Source of the DNA: Simiduia litorea
GTDB taxonomy: Bacteria; Pseudomonadota; Gammaproteobacteria; Pseudomonadales; Cellvibrionaceae
Length of the DNA: 64,000 nucleotides
Reading direction: 5' to 3'
Assembly (NCBI RefSeq): GCF_042853465.1
Contig: NZ_AP031497.1
Location: forward strand, 1,488,001-1,552,000
In this document: one piece after another, positions 16,278 through 24,774 of the stretch
How the letters are laid out: every line of letters starts with the position of its first letter
How positions within the stretch are numbered: position 1 is the first letter of the stretch
Program-made: the position numbers and the translations under genes
The notes under the pieces: model-generated
The model's input: only the letters and a program-made list of their open reading frames with translations
Told to the model about the DNA's origin: nothing
Databases searched by the model: none

Positions 16278-17324
16278 ATGGATCAGAACAAGGACAAAGC
16301 CCTACAGGCAGCGCTCGCTCAAATTGAACGTCAATTTGGTAAGGGCACCGTGATGCGTATGGGCGATCGCGAGCGCATCGCTATGCCATCTATCTCAACC
16401 GGTTCATTGGGTTTGGATGTTGCCTTGGGCATAGGCGGCTTACCCAAGGGGCGTATCGTTGAAATATACGGCCCTGAATCCTCCGGTAAAACCACCTTGA
16501 CCTTGCAAGTAATTGCCGAGGCTCAGAAGAAAGGAGGCGTATGCGCCTTCATTGATGCGGAGCACGCGTTAGATCCTATTTATGCAGAGAAGCTGGGCGT
16601 CAACGTTGACGATCTTATCGTCTCTCAGCCAGATACTGGTGAGCAAGCCTTGGAAGTCGCCGACATGCTGGTGCGCTCCGGTGCTGTGGATGTGCTCGTG
16701 GTAGATTCCGTTGCCGCACTTACGCCGAAGGCTGAGATTGAAGGTGAAATGGGCGATCATCATGTTGGTTTGCAGGCGCGTTTGATGTCTCAGGCGCTGC
16801 GTAAAATCACAGGTAATATTAAAAATGCCAACTGCCTAGCAATTTTTATTAACCAAATTCGCATGAAAATTGGTGTGATGTTTGGCAACCCGGAAACCAC
16901 CACCGGTGGTAACGCACTCAAGTTTTACTCCTCTGTCCGTTTAGATATTCGTCGCACAGGTGCGGTTAAAGATGGCGATGAGGTAATTGGCAACGAGACT
17001 CGCGTTAAAGTGGTAAAAAATAAAGTCGCGCCACCGTTTAAGCAGGCAGAGTTTCAGATTTTATATGGTCAAGGCATTAACTTGCAGGGCGAAATTATCG
17101 ACTTTGGCGTGAAGCTGGGGCTCATTGATAAGGCGGGCGCCTGGTACAGTTATAAAGGCGATAAAATTGGCCAAGGTAAGAGTAATGTTGGTAAGTTTTT
17201 AGTAGAAAATCCAGCAATACAAGCGGAAATAGAGCAACAAGTTAGAGCGGAGTTGTTGGGCGGTAAGATGAAGGCTGAATCTTCAAGCGATGAAGATAGT
17301 GTTGTAGAAACGGAAGAATCATAA
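16278..17324 (+). CDS. recA: Recombinase RecA
   Basis: RecA forms filaments on single-stranded DNA, pairs homologous strands and triggers LexA self-cleavage. The 348-residue product has the Walker A motif GPESSGKTT at about residue 66, the Walker B region VDVLVVDSVAALTPKAEIEGEMGD, loop L2 with NQIRMKIGVMFGNPETTTGGNALKFYSS, and an acidic C-terminal tail. The ATG at 16278 follows AAAGG. Tandem LexA-like boxes lie about 110-145 bases upstream. A terminator separates it from recX, which probably receives read-through transcripts, as in other gammaproteobacteria. Confidence 0.99.
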   Translation: MDQNKDKALQAALAQIERQFGKGTVMRMGDRERIAMPSISTGSLGLDVALGIGGLPKGRIVEIYGPESSGKTTLTLQVIAEAQKKGGVCAFIDAEHALDPIYAEKLGVNVDDLIVSQPDTGEQALEVADMLVRSGAVDVLVVDSVAALTPKAEIEGEMGDHHVGLQARLMSQALRKITGNIKNANCLAIFINQIRMKIGVMFGNPETTTGGNALKFYSSVRLDIRRTGAVKDGDEVIGNETRVKVVKNKVAPPFKQAEFQILYGQGINLQGEIIDFGVKLGLIDKAGAWYSYKGDKIGQGKSNVGKFLVENPAIQAEIEQQVRAELLGGKMKAESSSDEDSVVETEES

Positions 17325-17336
17325 GGTTGTTAGCTC

Positions 17337-17370
17337 GCCCCGCAGTGTCAAAGCTGCGGGGCTTTTTTTT
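17337..17370 (+). terminator. Intrinsic terminator between recA and recX
   Basis: A perfect 9-bp stem (GCCCCGCAG with CTGCGGGGC) with an 8-base loop ends in eight T. recX starts 30 bases later, so recX expression probably depends on partial read-through, which keeps RecX well below RecA. Confidence 0.9.
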
Positions 17371-17399
17371 GCGTAAAATGAGCACAAGAGGATATTGAC

Positions 17400-17885
17400 A
17401 TGAGATCTGCACGGGCGCCGTTACAAACGGAAGCAGAAATTATGGACGCGGCGTTAAGCCTTTTATCTCGACGTGAATACAGTGAAACGGAACTCACGCG
17501 AAAGTTGCTAGAAAAAACCGAGCAGCAACATCATGTTGAGCGTGTGTTAGCTCGGGTTCAAGAGTTTGGCTATCAAAATGATCAGCGTTATACGGAAAGT
17601 TATATTCGCTATGGTATTAGCCAAGGGAAGGGCGAAAACTGGTTAATCATGAAGCTTCGTCAAAAGGGCGTGCCACCAGCGCTGATAGAGGCATGCTTGT
17701 ACGAGGCTGACACTTGTTGGCAGGATATAGCCTTGGCGCAATTAGAGCGAAAGTTTAAAAACCAAGGATGTGATTTACAGGAAAAGGCTAGATGGTACCG
17801 TTTTTTGGCGGCTAGAGGCTTTAATCCTGATGCTATAGCAGCAGCGGTCGAGCGCCATGCGCAAAAGCAGTTGGATTGCACGTAG
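17400..17885 (+). CDS. recX: Regulatory protein RecX
   Basis: The 161-residue basic, helical protein matches RecX, which caps and disassembles RecA filaments. It shows the repeated three-helix pattern of the family: ALSLLSRREYSETELTRKL, ARVQEFGYQNDQRYTESYIRYGISQGKGENWLIMKLRQKGV and RFLAARGFNPDAIAAAV. The ATG at 17400 follows AAGAGG. Position directly after recA, behind a terminator, is the usual arrangement. In many relatives alaS follows recX; here a long empty stretch follows instead. Confidence 0.95.
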   Translation: MRSARAPLQTEAEIMDAALSLLSRREYSETELTRKLLEKTEQQHHVERVLARVQEFGYQNDQRYTESYIRYGISQGKGENWLIMKLRQKGVPPALIEACLYEADTCWQDIALAQLERKFKNQGCDLQEKARWYRFLAARGFNPDAIAAAVERHAQKQLDCT

Positions 17886-18677
17886 ATTTCAGCTGGATAG
17901 TGCCCAACTCAAAGGCTTAATAAGTGATCTGAATGTATTAGTCTGCGCATCTTGCGATTGAATCGACTAAGTTGAGCGCAACACATGGCGACTAGCAACG
18001 ACGAGCTGCCCCAAGAGCCTCCGAAATATCATCCCGATCACTTGATATACTTTTTTACGAAATTATTTAATATGCAGTGAACTTTCCAGCAGGCATGACA
18101 GTTTGGTGAGTGTCTGGCGCATTAGTGACGTGCTCTTAAGCCTATGTCAGTAATTGATGTTTTCGCCCTTCATGTTGTTGGATATTAACGATATGTTTAT
18201 GTTTATGTCTATGGCGCGTTTGTGGTCGTTCTCATTACCATTAATATTTTTATAAATATTCGATTGTATTTAGGATCTATTCTATTTGCGCTGGTGTTGG
18301 GCGTGGCAGGCAGCTGAATGGCTATATATAGAGGTTTGGTGTTGAATATAGAAAAACTATCTACGAGTATATCTTTTCTATCAGCGCTATGATTTTAGCG
18401 TTAAGTATTACTTGTTGACTGCTTCGCCGAGCCAAATTGGGAAAATAAAACCATTTAGATCGTATCGTTTTTTAATATTGTTTTTTTACAGCTAGCCTGC
18501 AAGCTGCAGCAAGTGTGGCACGGGATTTTCATAGGAATCGAGTGTTGAAGCTAGTCACGCGTGTGCTACATTTATCGACAAATTTTTTGTCTCGCGCTTA
18601 TTGCTCACGTTTAGGCCGGCAAGATACCCCGCCCACTTTTTACGCTATTTTTACTACCTAATGGAGTTGCCGACGTA

Positions 18678-18815
18678 ATGGTTCCAGAGGTTCGCAAAAG
18701 CACGATCGATTTAAATCCCAATGAATCCCTGGGTGATCTTGTCTATCGATTGCTAAGGACGCGATATCGCTTGCAGCGAGTAAAAATGCATGTACAAAAT
18801 TGTTGCGCCGGGTAG
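18678..18815 (+). CDS. Possible small protein of 45 residues
   Basis: An ATG at 18678, 11 bases after a GGAG, opens a frame that begins MVPEVRKSTIDLNPNESLGD and is rich in arginine in its second half (LVYRLLRTRYRLQRVKMHV), ending NCCAG. The residues look like a short helical, basic protein rather than random translation, and the sequence is locally more GC-rich than its surroundings. I do not recognise it. It could instead be the remnant of a larger gene. Function unknown. Confidence 0.35.
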   Translation: MVPEVRKSTIDLNPNESLGDLVYRLLRTRYRLQRVKMHVQNCCAG

Positions 18816-18903
18816 AAAGGTTGGCTTTAACAGCTAAGGCCTGAGCTCACGATAAATTTTTATCTAGGCGTTTAGCCTGTGATTGATAATTACGTCAGCT
18901 GTT

Positions 18904-18940
18904 AGGTTCAGCCGCGCGCTTTTTAACATGGCTTGAACCT
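18904..18940. repeat. Stem-loop near the RAYT-like gene
   Basis: AGGTTCAGCC (18904-18913) pairs with GGCTTGAACCT (18930-18940) with one bulged base across a 16-base loop. It has no T-run, so it is not an intrinsic terminator. It could be a REP-like palindrome associated with the neighbouring RAYT-type gene, but only one copy is seen here. Confidence 0.35.
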
Positions 18941-19142
18941 AGGTGGCGACCAGTAATATGTGGCAGAGATGGGTTGGCTGAGGTTTTAAACGTACGATTC
19001 ATGTGAGTGTGTCGTTGGATAGAGCGCTAGCTAGGATAAGACAGCATAGGCAAGCGACGCTTAGGTCCGATCGAGCAATTTGGTGGCTTCAGGTTAGGTC
19101 ATCATAGGCACCAATCCTGTTGTAAATTTGCCCTGAATGAAC

Positions 19143-19874
19143 TCAAACTGTGCTGGTTTTGTTCTCGTTTGCCTTCGCAGGGTGTTCGTCCTGCTTGCGT
19201 GGGCGGCCTCTTTTGAGTGGTCGTACACGTTGATTGGCAATCCGCTCGATGCGGTCTTTAAAGGAGTCCCCGCCTAACACTTGGCCTAGCTTAACGGTTT
19301 CCGCAATATACGTGAGTAGCCGAGAGTCAAAGGCGTAGCGAAATAGCTTTCGGTACGCCTGTACTCGTTCGCGTGTGTTTTTGCCTAGCTCAGTGTAAAG
19401 CCTGTGGTCTTTAATCAGCTCACTTGTCTCTAAGGTTGTGTGAAAGTTAAAGCTCGACCAAGGGTATTCGCCTGGCTCGTTTGCTAAGCCCAAATACATA
19501 GGTTTGAGTTCTACGTAGCGATAGCAGGTCAGCAAATAGGCTTCTGAGTCGATAAGGCTAGACTTATAGCGCCCACCCCAAAGGGTGCCAGAGCGGCGAT
19601 AGCGGTGGTTAACATATTGCACATAGCGTCTACCCAGAGATTGCATCATCGATGAAATACCTTGCTCTATGCGAGGCGTAGCAATGAATTGCACCATGTT
19701 GGGTAGTAATACGTAAGCATGAATATCGACGCGATATTGTTCCGCAGCGGTTTTAAGGCTTTGTAAGTAAAACTCGTAGTCTTCATCATCAAAGAAACAG
19801 GGTAGGTTATTGTGGCCTGTTTGCACGATGTGCTGTGGTATATCGGGTAGATTGAGTCGCGGTAATCTTGCCAT
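19143..19874 (-). CDS. REP-associated tyrosine transposase (RAYT/Y1_Tnp) relative lacking the HUH histidines
   Basis: The 243-residue protein aligns with the Y1_Tnp/RAYT family: MARLPRLNLPDIPQHIVQTG, IHAYVLLPN, GRRYVQYVNHRYRRSGTLWGGRYKSSLI and EAYLLTCYRYVELKP with the candidate catalytic tyrosines. The diagnostic His-x-His pair after PN, which binds the metal in HUH nucleases, is replaced: residues 59-62 read NMVQ where family members read NHVH. The frame is otherwise intact. The C-terminus RGRPRK resembles an AT-hook. RAYTs are usually single-copy, domesticated and linked to REP palindromes; this one is probably unable to cut DNA and might act only in binding. No flanking terminal repeats were seen. 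Confidence 0.85.
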   Translation of the reverse strand: MARLPRLNLPDIPQHIVQTGHNNLPCFFDDEDYEFYLQSLKTAAEQYRVDIHAYVLLPNMVQFIATPRIEQGISSMMQSLGRRYVQYVNHRYRRSGTLWGGRYKSSLIDSEAYLLTCYRYVELKPMYLGLANEPGEYPWSSFNFHTTLETSELIKDHRLYTELGKNTRERVQAYRKLFRYAFDSRLLTYIAETVKLGQVLGGDSFKDRIERIANQRVRPLKRGRPRKQDEHPAKANENKTSTV

Positions 19875-20146
19875 CTTGGCAGGCAGTCCCTATTTGGTTT
19901 CGAATCCTTTTGAATAGCCTTCCCTATAAGGGAGCGCATTATCGCAAACCTCAGTACAATTTTTCAAATACCTGTCGCAAGAGTTTGTGGTTCTATGGTA
20001 CTTATTCGGTTTGTTTCTGGCGTCTTTGAGCTATGAATCAATTATAAATCGGCGGACTTACTTTAGTTTTGAAATTGTATTGCGCTAGAATGCCAGCGCA
20101 GCATGTTGCCTGATGGAGGCGGCAGGAGCCACATTGGATTAGTGCG

Positions 20147-21028
20147 ATGACACCAAAGGAAGCAATTCGCCTTGCTATTAATGGTCGAACAGATATTGGC
20201 CAAGTGCGAGATGAAAATGAGGACCACATTGGTTGGTATAATCATCCTTCATTACCAATGGGTTTTGTTGTTATTGCCGATGGTATGGGCGGTTATACGG
20301 GCGGTTCTAAGGCCAGTCAAATTGCGGTTAAGTGTGTAACTGAACATCTTGAAACTTTGCCTACCAGTACCTTTCAGGCCTGCACGCCTGACCAGCAATT
20401 ATTAGTTATTCACTCTAAAATTTTGGATGCCTTAAACGCGGCAAACGCCGGCATTTTGGATGCAAAAGTAAGCGCCCCTCAATTAGCCAATATGGGCAGT
20501 ACCATTGTACTGGCGTTAGTTTGGCAGGATAAGGTGACGATTGCTCATCTCGGTGACTCGCGTGCCTATCTCTGGAATAAGGATGGTCTTTGCCAGCTCA
20601 CCAGCGATCACAGTTTGGTTCAAGAGATGATCGATAGCGGGTCGCTGACCGTTACTCAGGCCCGCTCTAGCCGGGTTAGGAATCACATTACCAGGGCGCT
20701 GGGTGTGACGGAATTTATTGAACCTAATATCAATACCTATGCATTGATACAAAATTCGCTGTTGATGTTGTGTAGCGATGGCTTGACAGAGTATCTCGAT
20801 CACGGAGAACTCGAATTTGTTCTATCCACTCATCGGCCAGCGTTGGAGTGTTGTTATCGTTTTATCTCAGAAGCCAATGAAATGGGTGGCAAGGATAATA
20901 TCAGCGTCGGTATTATTGAATACACGCTCGAAAATAAGGTGAGTGTCAGTCAGGCAAATATTTCGGTTCCCGCACCGAGCAGTGCGCCGGTGGAAGATGT
21001 GACCGTGCGAAAAGAGTCGCGAGCTTAA
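20147..21028 (+). CDS. PP2C-family Ser/Thr protein phosphatase
   Basis: The 293-residue protein has all the main PP2C (PPM) motifs: TDIGQVRDENEDHIG, VIADGMGGYTGG with the metal-binding aspartate, MGSTIVLAL, HLGDSRAYLW, LTSDHSLVQEM, LMLCSDGLTEYL and GGKDNISVGIIEY with the final metal-binding Asp. There is no membrane segment, so it should be a soluble cytoplasmic enzyme. The catalytic domain ends near residue 265 and a short Ser/Pro/Val-rich tail follows. It stands alone between the RAYT-like gene and a shared terminator. A partnership with the kinase at 8.8-11.2 kb is plausible but inferred. Confidence 0.93.
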   Translation: MTPKEAIRLAINGRTDIGQVRDENEDHIGWYNHPSLPMGFVVIADGMGGYTGGSKASQIAVKCVTEHLETLPTSTFQACTPDQQLLVIHSKILDALNAANAGILDAKVSAPQLANMGSTIVLALVWQDKVTIAHLGDSRAYLWNKDGLCQLTSDHSLVQEMIDSGSLTVTQARSSRVRNHITRALGVTEFIEPNINTYALIQNSLLMLCSDGLTEYLDHGELEFVLSTHRPALECCYRFISEANEMGGKDNISVGIIEYTLENKVSVSQANISVPAPSSAPVEDVTVRKESRA

Positions 21029-21043
21029 GTGTCGTTGCGTCAT

Positions 21044-21079
21044 AATAAAAAAGGCCTTCAATTGAAGGCCTTTTTTATT
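21044..21079. terminator. Bidirectional terminator between the phosphatase and acylase genes
   Basis: The 36-base segment is a complete palindrome. The GC-containing core AAGGCCTTCAATTGAAGGCC is flanked by six A on one side and six T on the other, so it serves both convergent genes. Confidence 0.92.
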
Positions 21080-21081
21080 GT

Positions 21082-23445
21082 TTAGGGCTGGATAGTGAGA
21101 CTGTATTGGGTTTCAGCCTTAAGCCAAGGCGAGGCCTTGCCTTCAACCCAATCTCTATGACCATTGCCAAAAAATGGCGACAGTGGGTGTGCACTTTGAC
21201 CTGTGGCCATGTGAAAAATACCCTCTGACTCCTTACCAGGCGACACCACAAATCGCTCGCTGGCGCCGTGCGTAGGTGTTTGCACGCGCGGCATGTGCGT
21301 GTCGCCATTGAGCGGCTCGTGGGGCATCGACATAAACCATTTAATAGGGCTAACGAAGCGCGCCATGGGGTGTTCGATAATGACTTTATTGGCCTCGCCC
21401 CAGGTATTATCGGCCAAGCTTGCATCCTCATATAAAGGCTCTACTACCGCTTTGATGGCGAACAGTTCGAGTTCGTCCCAGCTGCTAAAATCGGGGTTGA
21501 GCAAATGTGTTGGGCGCGTTTGAATTAGGCTCCAAGCTGGGTATTCAATTTGGCGGTTGGCTTTAGCCAAGTCGAAATCTGGATCTATCGTTTGCATATA
21601 ACTAATGAGAGGCGCGGTTAAGTACTCGATGGTTTTTAATCGAAACTCGCGCACGAGCCGATAGCCGACGGAATCAACCTCCGCCCGTGCCGTCCACTGC
21701 TCAAGATGAGTTTTTGCTTCAATCAACGATGGCTCAGTAATATCTTTCCGTGACAACCGTTGTAATAGGTGGTCGCGCCATGGCGTTAAAAAAACGGCCT
21801 TGTCGTCTAGTTGAATGTCGAGCAGGGCTTTTTCGTCGAAGCGATCTGCGGCAAATAGGTCGTCTCTAATTTGCTGCTGTCGCGCACCGAGGGCATAGGC
21901 GGAGTCGCCCATCATCTTAAAGGCGTCATCTGAAAGGGTTCTTGCATTTGCCGTCCAAAGGCGTTGATGTGCCGGTGTGGCTAATACGGGATGCTCATCC
22001 AATCCGCGAATGCCTTGCCATGAGCGAGAGCCATCGCTCCAGCTTTCAGGCAGCCTGCCGTCCGTGCCTACGCGTTTGGGGAAGGGGCCTGCGACTGTCC
22101 AGCCAATGGCGCCGCTGTCGTCTGCCATGACGAGGTTCTGATGCGGCATGCCGAAGCTGGGGCCGAGTTTGAGTGCGTCGTGCACTGATTCCACCGATTC
22201 CAACACATAGGGCCCCATATTGGCACCGGTTATGTCGTGCGCTGTCCACTTCAGTACCAACAGCCTACCTTTTGGGTCTTCTCCGATAACTGGCCCCCAC
22301 TGAGTCTCACGGACCTCGACGGTTTGCGCCGCTCGATCTTTGATGTGAATGCTTTCTTGGAAGCGCTCAAACGGCTTCCAACCCTGCGCGGTTTTATAGG
22401 CGTCCTTGCTGTCGTTGAGCTCGAGCAAAATGACGTCGGACCAGTCGCCTTGCGTGTTGGTAAAGCCCCATGCCAATTTACCGTTTGATCCGGCGACCAC
22501 TAAGGGTGTACCTGGCAGCGTCGCGCCGCTGACCAAGCGGCCGGTATCCGGATGTTGCCACTGGGCGCGAAACCAAATATTTGGCACCCGAATGGCGAGG
22601 TGCATGTCATCGGCAATCATGGCGCCGCCGTGCTTAGACAGGGCGCCAGACACCGCCCAATTATTACTGCCTACGACCACATCTTCCGACACCATCGGAA
22701 CATAGCGCATGGCGGTCGATTCAGGCATTAAGTCTGACCAGCCCGTGCTTGGTATGGGCGCTGGCGGTAGAGTGGTCCCAGTACTCGCACTTTCGATCAA
22801 GGGCGCGTCCCACTGGCCACCTTGTTGAGTGAAAAATGCGTAGAGGTCGGCGGGTAGAGACTCGGCCATAATGCCGCGGGTGCGCTCGAACCAACCTTGA
22901 TCGTCTTGCAGCACCAGAATCATGCTGAATACGGTTAAGATGCTGTCTTCCGGTTGCCACGGGCTAGGTGCTTGTCCTAACAGGGTGTACTCGAAAGGGG
23001 CAGCCGGCAAACTGTCTAAACCGAAATTAACCCCTTTGCTGTAAGCGTTTAAAATTTCAACAGCTTGGCTTGGGTAGTGTTGTAAGTTGCGCTGAGCGCG
23101 GGCTCGGAATCTATGTAACCTTACCTGCCTGTCGTGGTTTAGCGCAGCCTCGCCAAACAGCGCGGATAACTCACCGGCGGCGTTGCGTCTTTGCAAATCC
23201 ATTTGGAAAAAACGTTCTTGTGCGTGGGTAAAGCCTAAGGCAAAGGCGATATCCGCGCGGGTTTTGCCGGTAATTTCTACGATACCTTGGGCGTCGCGCT
23301 CGATGGTAACGGGAGCTTGTATTTCGGATTGTGTCAGCGTGCCATCGAGTTGCGGCAAGCTCATGCGCAACATGAGGTAGATCGCGGCTATTGTAATGAC
23401 CGTAAGTGCGATAACACTTGCCGATAAGATGCGCAGAAGTTTCAT
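21082..23445 (-). CDS. Penicillin-acylase family N-terminal nucleophile hydrolase
   Basis: The 787-residue protein belongs to the penicillin amidase family of self-processing amidases. An N-terminal hydrophobic stretch (RILSASVIALTVITIAAIYL) acts as signal or membrane anchor. The alpha-chain segment EITGKTRADIAFALGFTHAQERFFQMDLQRR is typical. The mature beta chain should start at Ser260 in VVVGSNNWAVSG, and DDMHL and GLAWGFTNT-type elements follow. Members hydrolyse penicillins, acyl-homoserine lactones or other acyl amides, and the substrate cannot be read from sequence. It is monocistronic, convergent with the phosphatase gene and upstream of nothing obviously related. A quorum-quenching role is one possibility only. 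Confidence 0.92.
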   Translation of the reverse strand: MKLLRILSASVIALTVITIAAIYLMLRMSLPQLDGTLTQSEIQAPVTIERDAQGIVEITGKTRADIAFALGFTHAQERFFQMDLQRRNAAGELSALFGEAALNHDRQVRLHRFRARAQRNLQHYPSQAVEILNAYSKGVNFGLDSLPAAPFEYTLLGQAPSPWQPEDSILTVFSMILVLQDDQGWFERTRGIMAESLPADLYAFFTQQGGQWDAPLIESASTGTTLPPAPIPSTGWSDLMPESTAMRYVPMVSEDVVVGSNNWAVSGALSKHGGAMIADDMHLAIRVPNIWFRAQWQHPDTGRLVSGATLPGTPLVVAGSNGKLAWGFTNTQGDWSDVILLELNDSKDAYKTAQGWKPFERFQESIHIKDRAAQTVEVRETQWGPVIGEDPKGRLLVLKWTAHDITGANMGPYVLESVESVHDALKLGPSFGMPHQNLVMADDSGAIGWTVAGPFPKRVGTDGRLPESWSDGSRSWQGIRGLDEHPVLATPAHQRLWTANARTLSDDAFKMMGDSAYALGARQQQIRDDLFAADRFDEKALLDIQLDDKAVFLTPWRDHLLQRLSRKDITEPSLIEAKTHLEQWTARAEVDSVGYRLVREFRLKTIEYLTAPLISYMQTIDPDFDLAKANRQIEYPAWSLIQTRPTHLLNPDFSSWDELELFAIKAVVEPLYEDASLADNTWGEANKVIIEHPMARFVSPIKWFMSMPHEPLNGDTHMPRVQTPTHGASERFVVSPGKESEGIFHMATGQSAHPLSPFFGNGHRDWVEGKASPWLKAETQYSLTIQP

Positions 23446-23619
23446 GCCTACTCCAAGGGTTTTATTATTGGCCCATAGTAGCAGCTCATTAATTATCTAT
23501 CAGGCGCATTTGTGACTGCCGGTTCATTGAATTCGATGGCGGTACGACGAGAAAGAATAGGTGGCGCACAACCACCTAGTGCGTCGTTTTTGGTGGCGCT
23601 ATGTAGAGTTATGTTGCGA

Positions 23620-24774
23620 CTAAATGTATTGAATTAACTGACCATCTATCCAACTGTGATGCACGTTAAAGTTGTCATCGATTGTAATGCAGTTGGCGCG
23701 AAAGTTAGGCTTTAATTGTCCAAGCTCCGAGGCCAGGCCTAACATGTCGGCAGGATAAGTCGATGCCATTCGAATGGCTTCGCCTAATTCTACGCCTAAC
23801 AACTCATGGGTATTCCTAACTGCACTCATCATATCGAGGTCTGAGCCGGCTAGGGTACCGTTAGTTGTTGCGCAGCGGCCGTCTTTAGCAAATATTTTTT
23901 CGCCGTTTAAGGTAAAGGATTTTTCGCGCGCGCCAACCGTCGGCATGGCGTCGGTGACCAGTACTATCTTGCCTTTAGTTTTAGCGGCAATGGCGACCTT
24001 CAGCGTAGCAGGCGCAACGTGATAATTATCGACAATAATGCCGCACCAGCTGTTGGGATCTTCTAAGGCCGCACCCACCACACCGGGCTCTCTGCTGGTG
24101 AGTGGGGTCATTGCATTAAATAAATGGGTGAAGGCTTTTAATCCGTGATCGAGGGCGAGTTTAGTTTCTTCGTAGGTCGCCGCTGTGTGCCCAGCGGCAA
24201 CAATGACACCGGCGCTGGTAAGTCGCTTTATCATTGCCGGCGTTGTGCATTCCGGCGCCAAGGTTACATACGTTTTGCCGGCTTTTAGCGAGGTCAGTAG
24301 TGCAAAGGCAGGCTCGTCTATTACTTTAAATTTTTCAGCGTTGTGTACACCCTTACGCAAACTATTTAAAAACGGCCCTTCTAAGTGTACGCCAATAACT
24401 CCCGGAATTTTTTCTGCCAAGGCGTTAGTAACGGCTTTAATCGCTGCCGCTACCACCGCAAGATCGTCACTGATTAAGGTGGGTAAAAAAGAGGTGGTGC
24501 CCAACTTTCTGTGGGCATCACCTATGGTGCAAAGTGTTGCAACACTGGGCTCATCGTTTAGCAGTGCACCGCCGCCGCCGTTAACTTGGGTGTCTATGAG
24601 TCCTGGAATTAGCTTCAAGCCCGTGAGGTCGACCAGATCGTAGTGAGTCTTATCCAAGTCACCTAGTGGCACTAACGCGTGAATTTTTTCGTTGGCAAGC
24701 AGCAGCGCTTTATCGCTATGCCATTGATCGCCGTCAAAAATGACGGCATTAATGAGTGCGGTTAAGCGTTGCAT
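23620..24774 (-). CDS. nagA: N-acetylglucosamine-6-phosphate deacetylase
   Basis: NagA removes acetate from GlcNAc-6-phosphate to give glucosamine-6-phosphate. The 384-residue amidohydrolase shows LIPGLIDTQVNGGGG, GVHLEGPFLN (metal-binding Glu), AAGHTAATYEE, AFTHLFNAMTPLTSREPGVVGAA and VLVTDAMPTVGA with the catalytic Asp. The ATG at 24774 overlaps the stop of the upstream deaminase gene (TAATG), so the two are translationally coupled. The order on the minus strand is lacI, operator, nagB-II, nagA, so this is a GlcNAc catabolic module. No transporter or GlcNAc kinase of the pathway lies in the window. Confidence 0.96.
   Translation of the reverse strand: MQRLTALINAVIFDGDQWHSDKALLLANEKIHALVPLGDLDKTHYDLVDLTGLKLIPGLIDTQVNGGGGALLNDEPSVATLCTIGDAHRKLGTTSFLPTLISDDLAVVAAAIKAVTNALAEKIPGVIGVHLEGPFLNSLRKGVHNAEKFKVIDEPAFALLTSLKAGKTYVTLAPECTTPAMIKRLTSAGVIVAAGHTAATYEETKLALDHGLKAFTHLFNAMTPLTSREPGVVGAALEDPNSWCGIIVDNYHVAPATLKVAIAAKTKGKIVLVTDAMPTVGAREKSFTLNGEKIFAKDGRCATTNGTLAGSDLDMMSAVRNTHELLGVELGEAIRMASTYPADMLGLASELGQLKPNFRANCITIDDNFNVHHSWIDGQLIQYI

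Larger units (their letters stand above)
17886..19142. other. 1.26-kb region almost without genes
   Basis: No convincing gene longer than about 50 codons is seen on either strand. The region has lower GC and more T/A runs than its neighbours. It contains a 45-codon reading frame (18678-18815), a hydrophobic frame near 18189-18317 directly followed by a second short frame up to 18390, and a stem-loop (18904-18940) close to the RAYT-like gene. It may be a decayed gene region or a place where small RNAs are made. It also marks a break in the usual recX-alaS gene order. Confidence 0.6.

Noticed and set aside
18189..18390. Hydrophobic frame with an in-frame TGA followed by an ATG
   Set aside because: It resembles a decayed membrane protein gene, but no family is recognisable and no ribosome site is present, so it is only mentioned within the gene-poor region.
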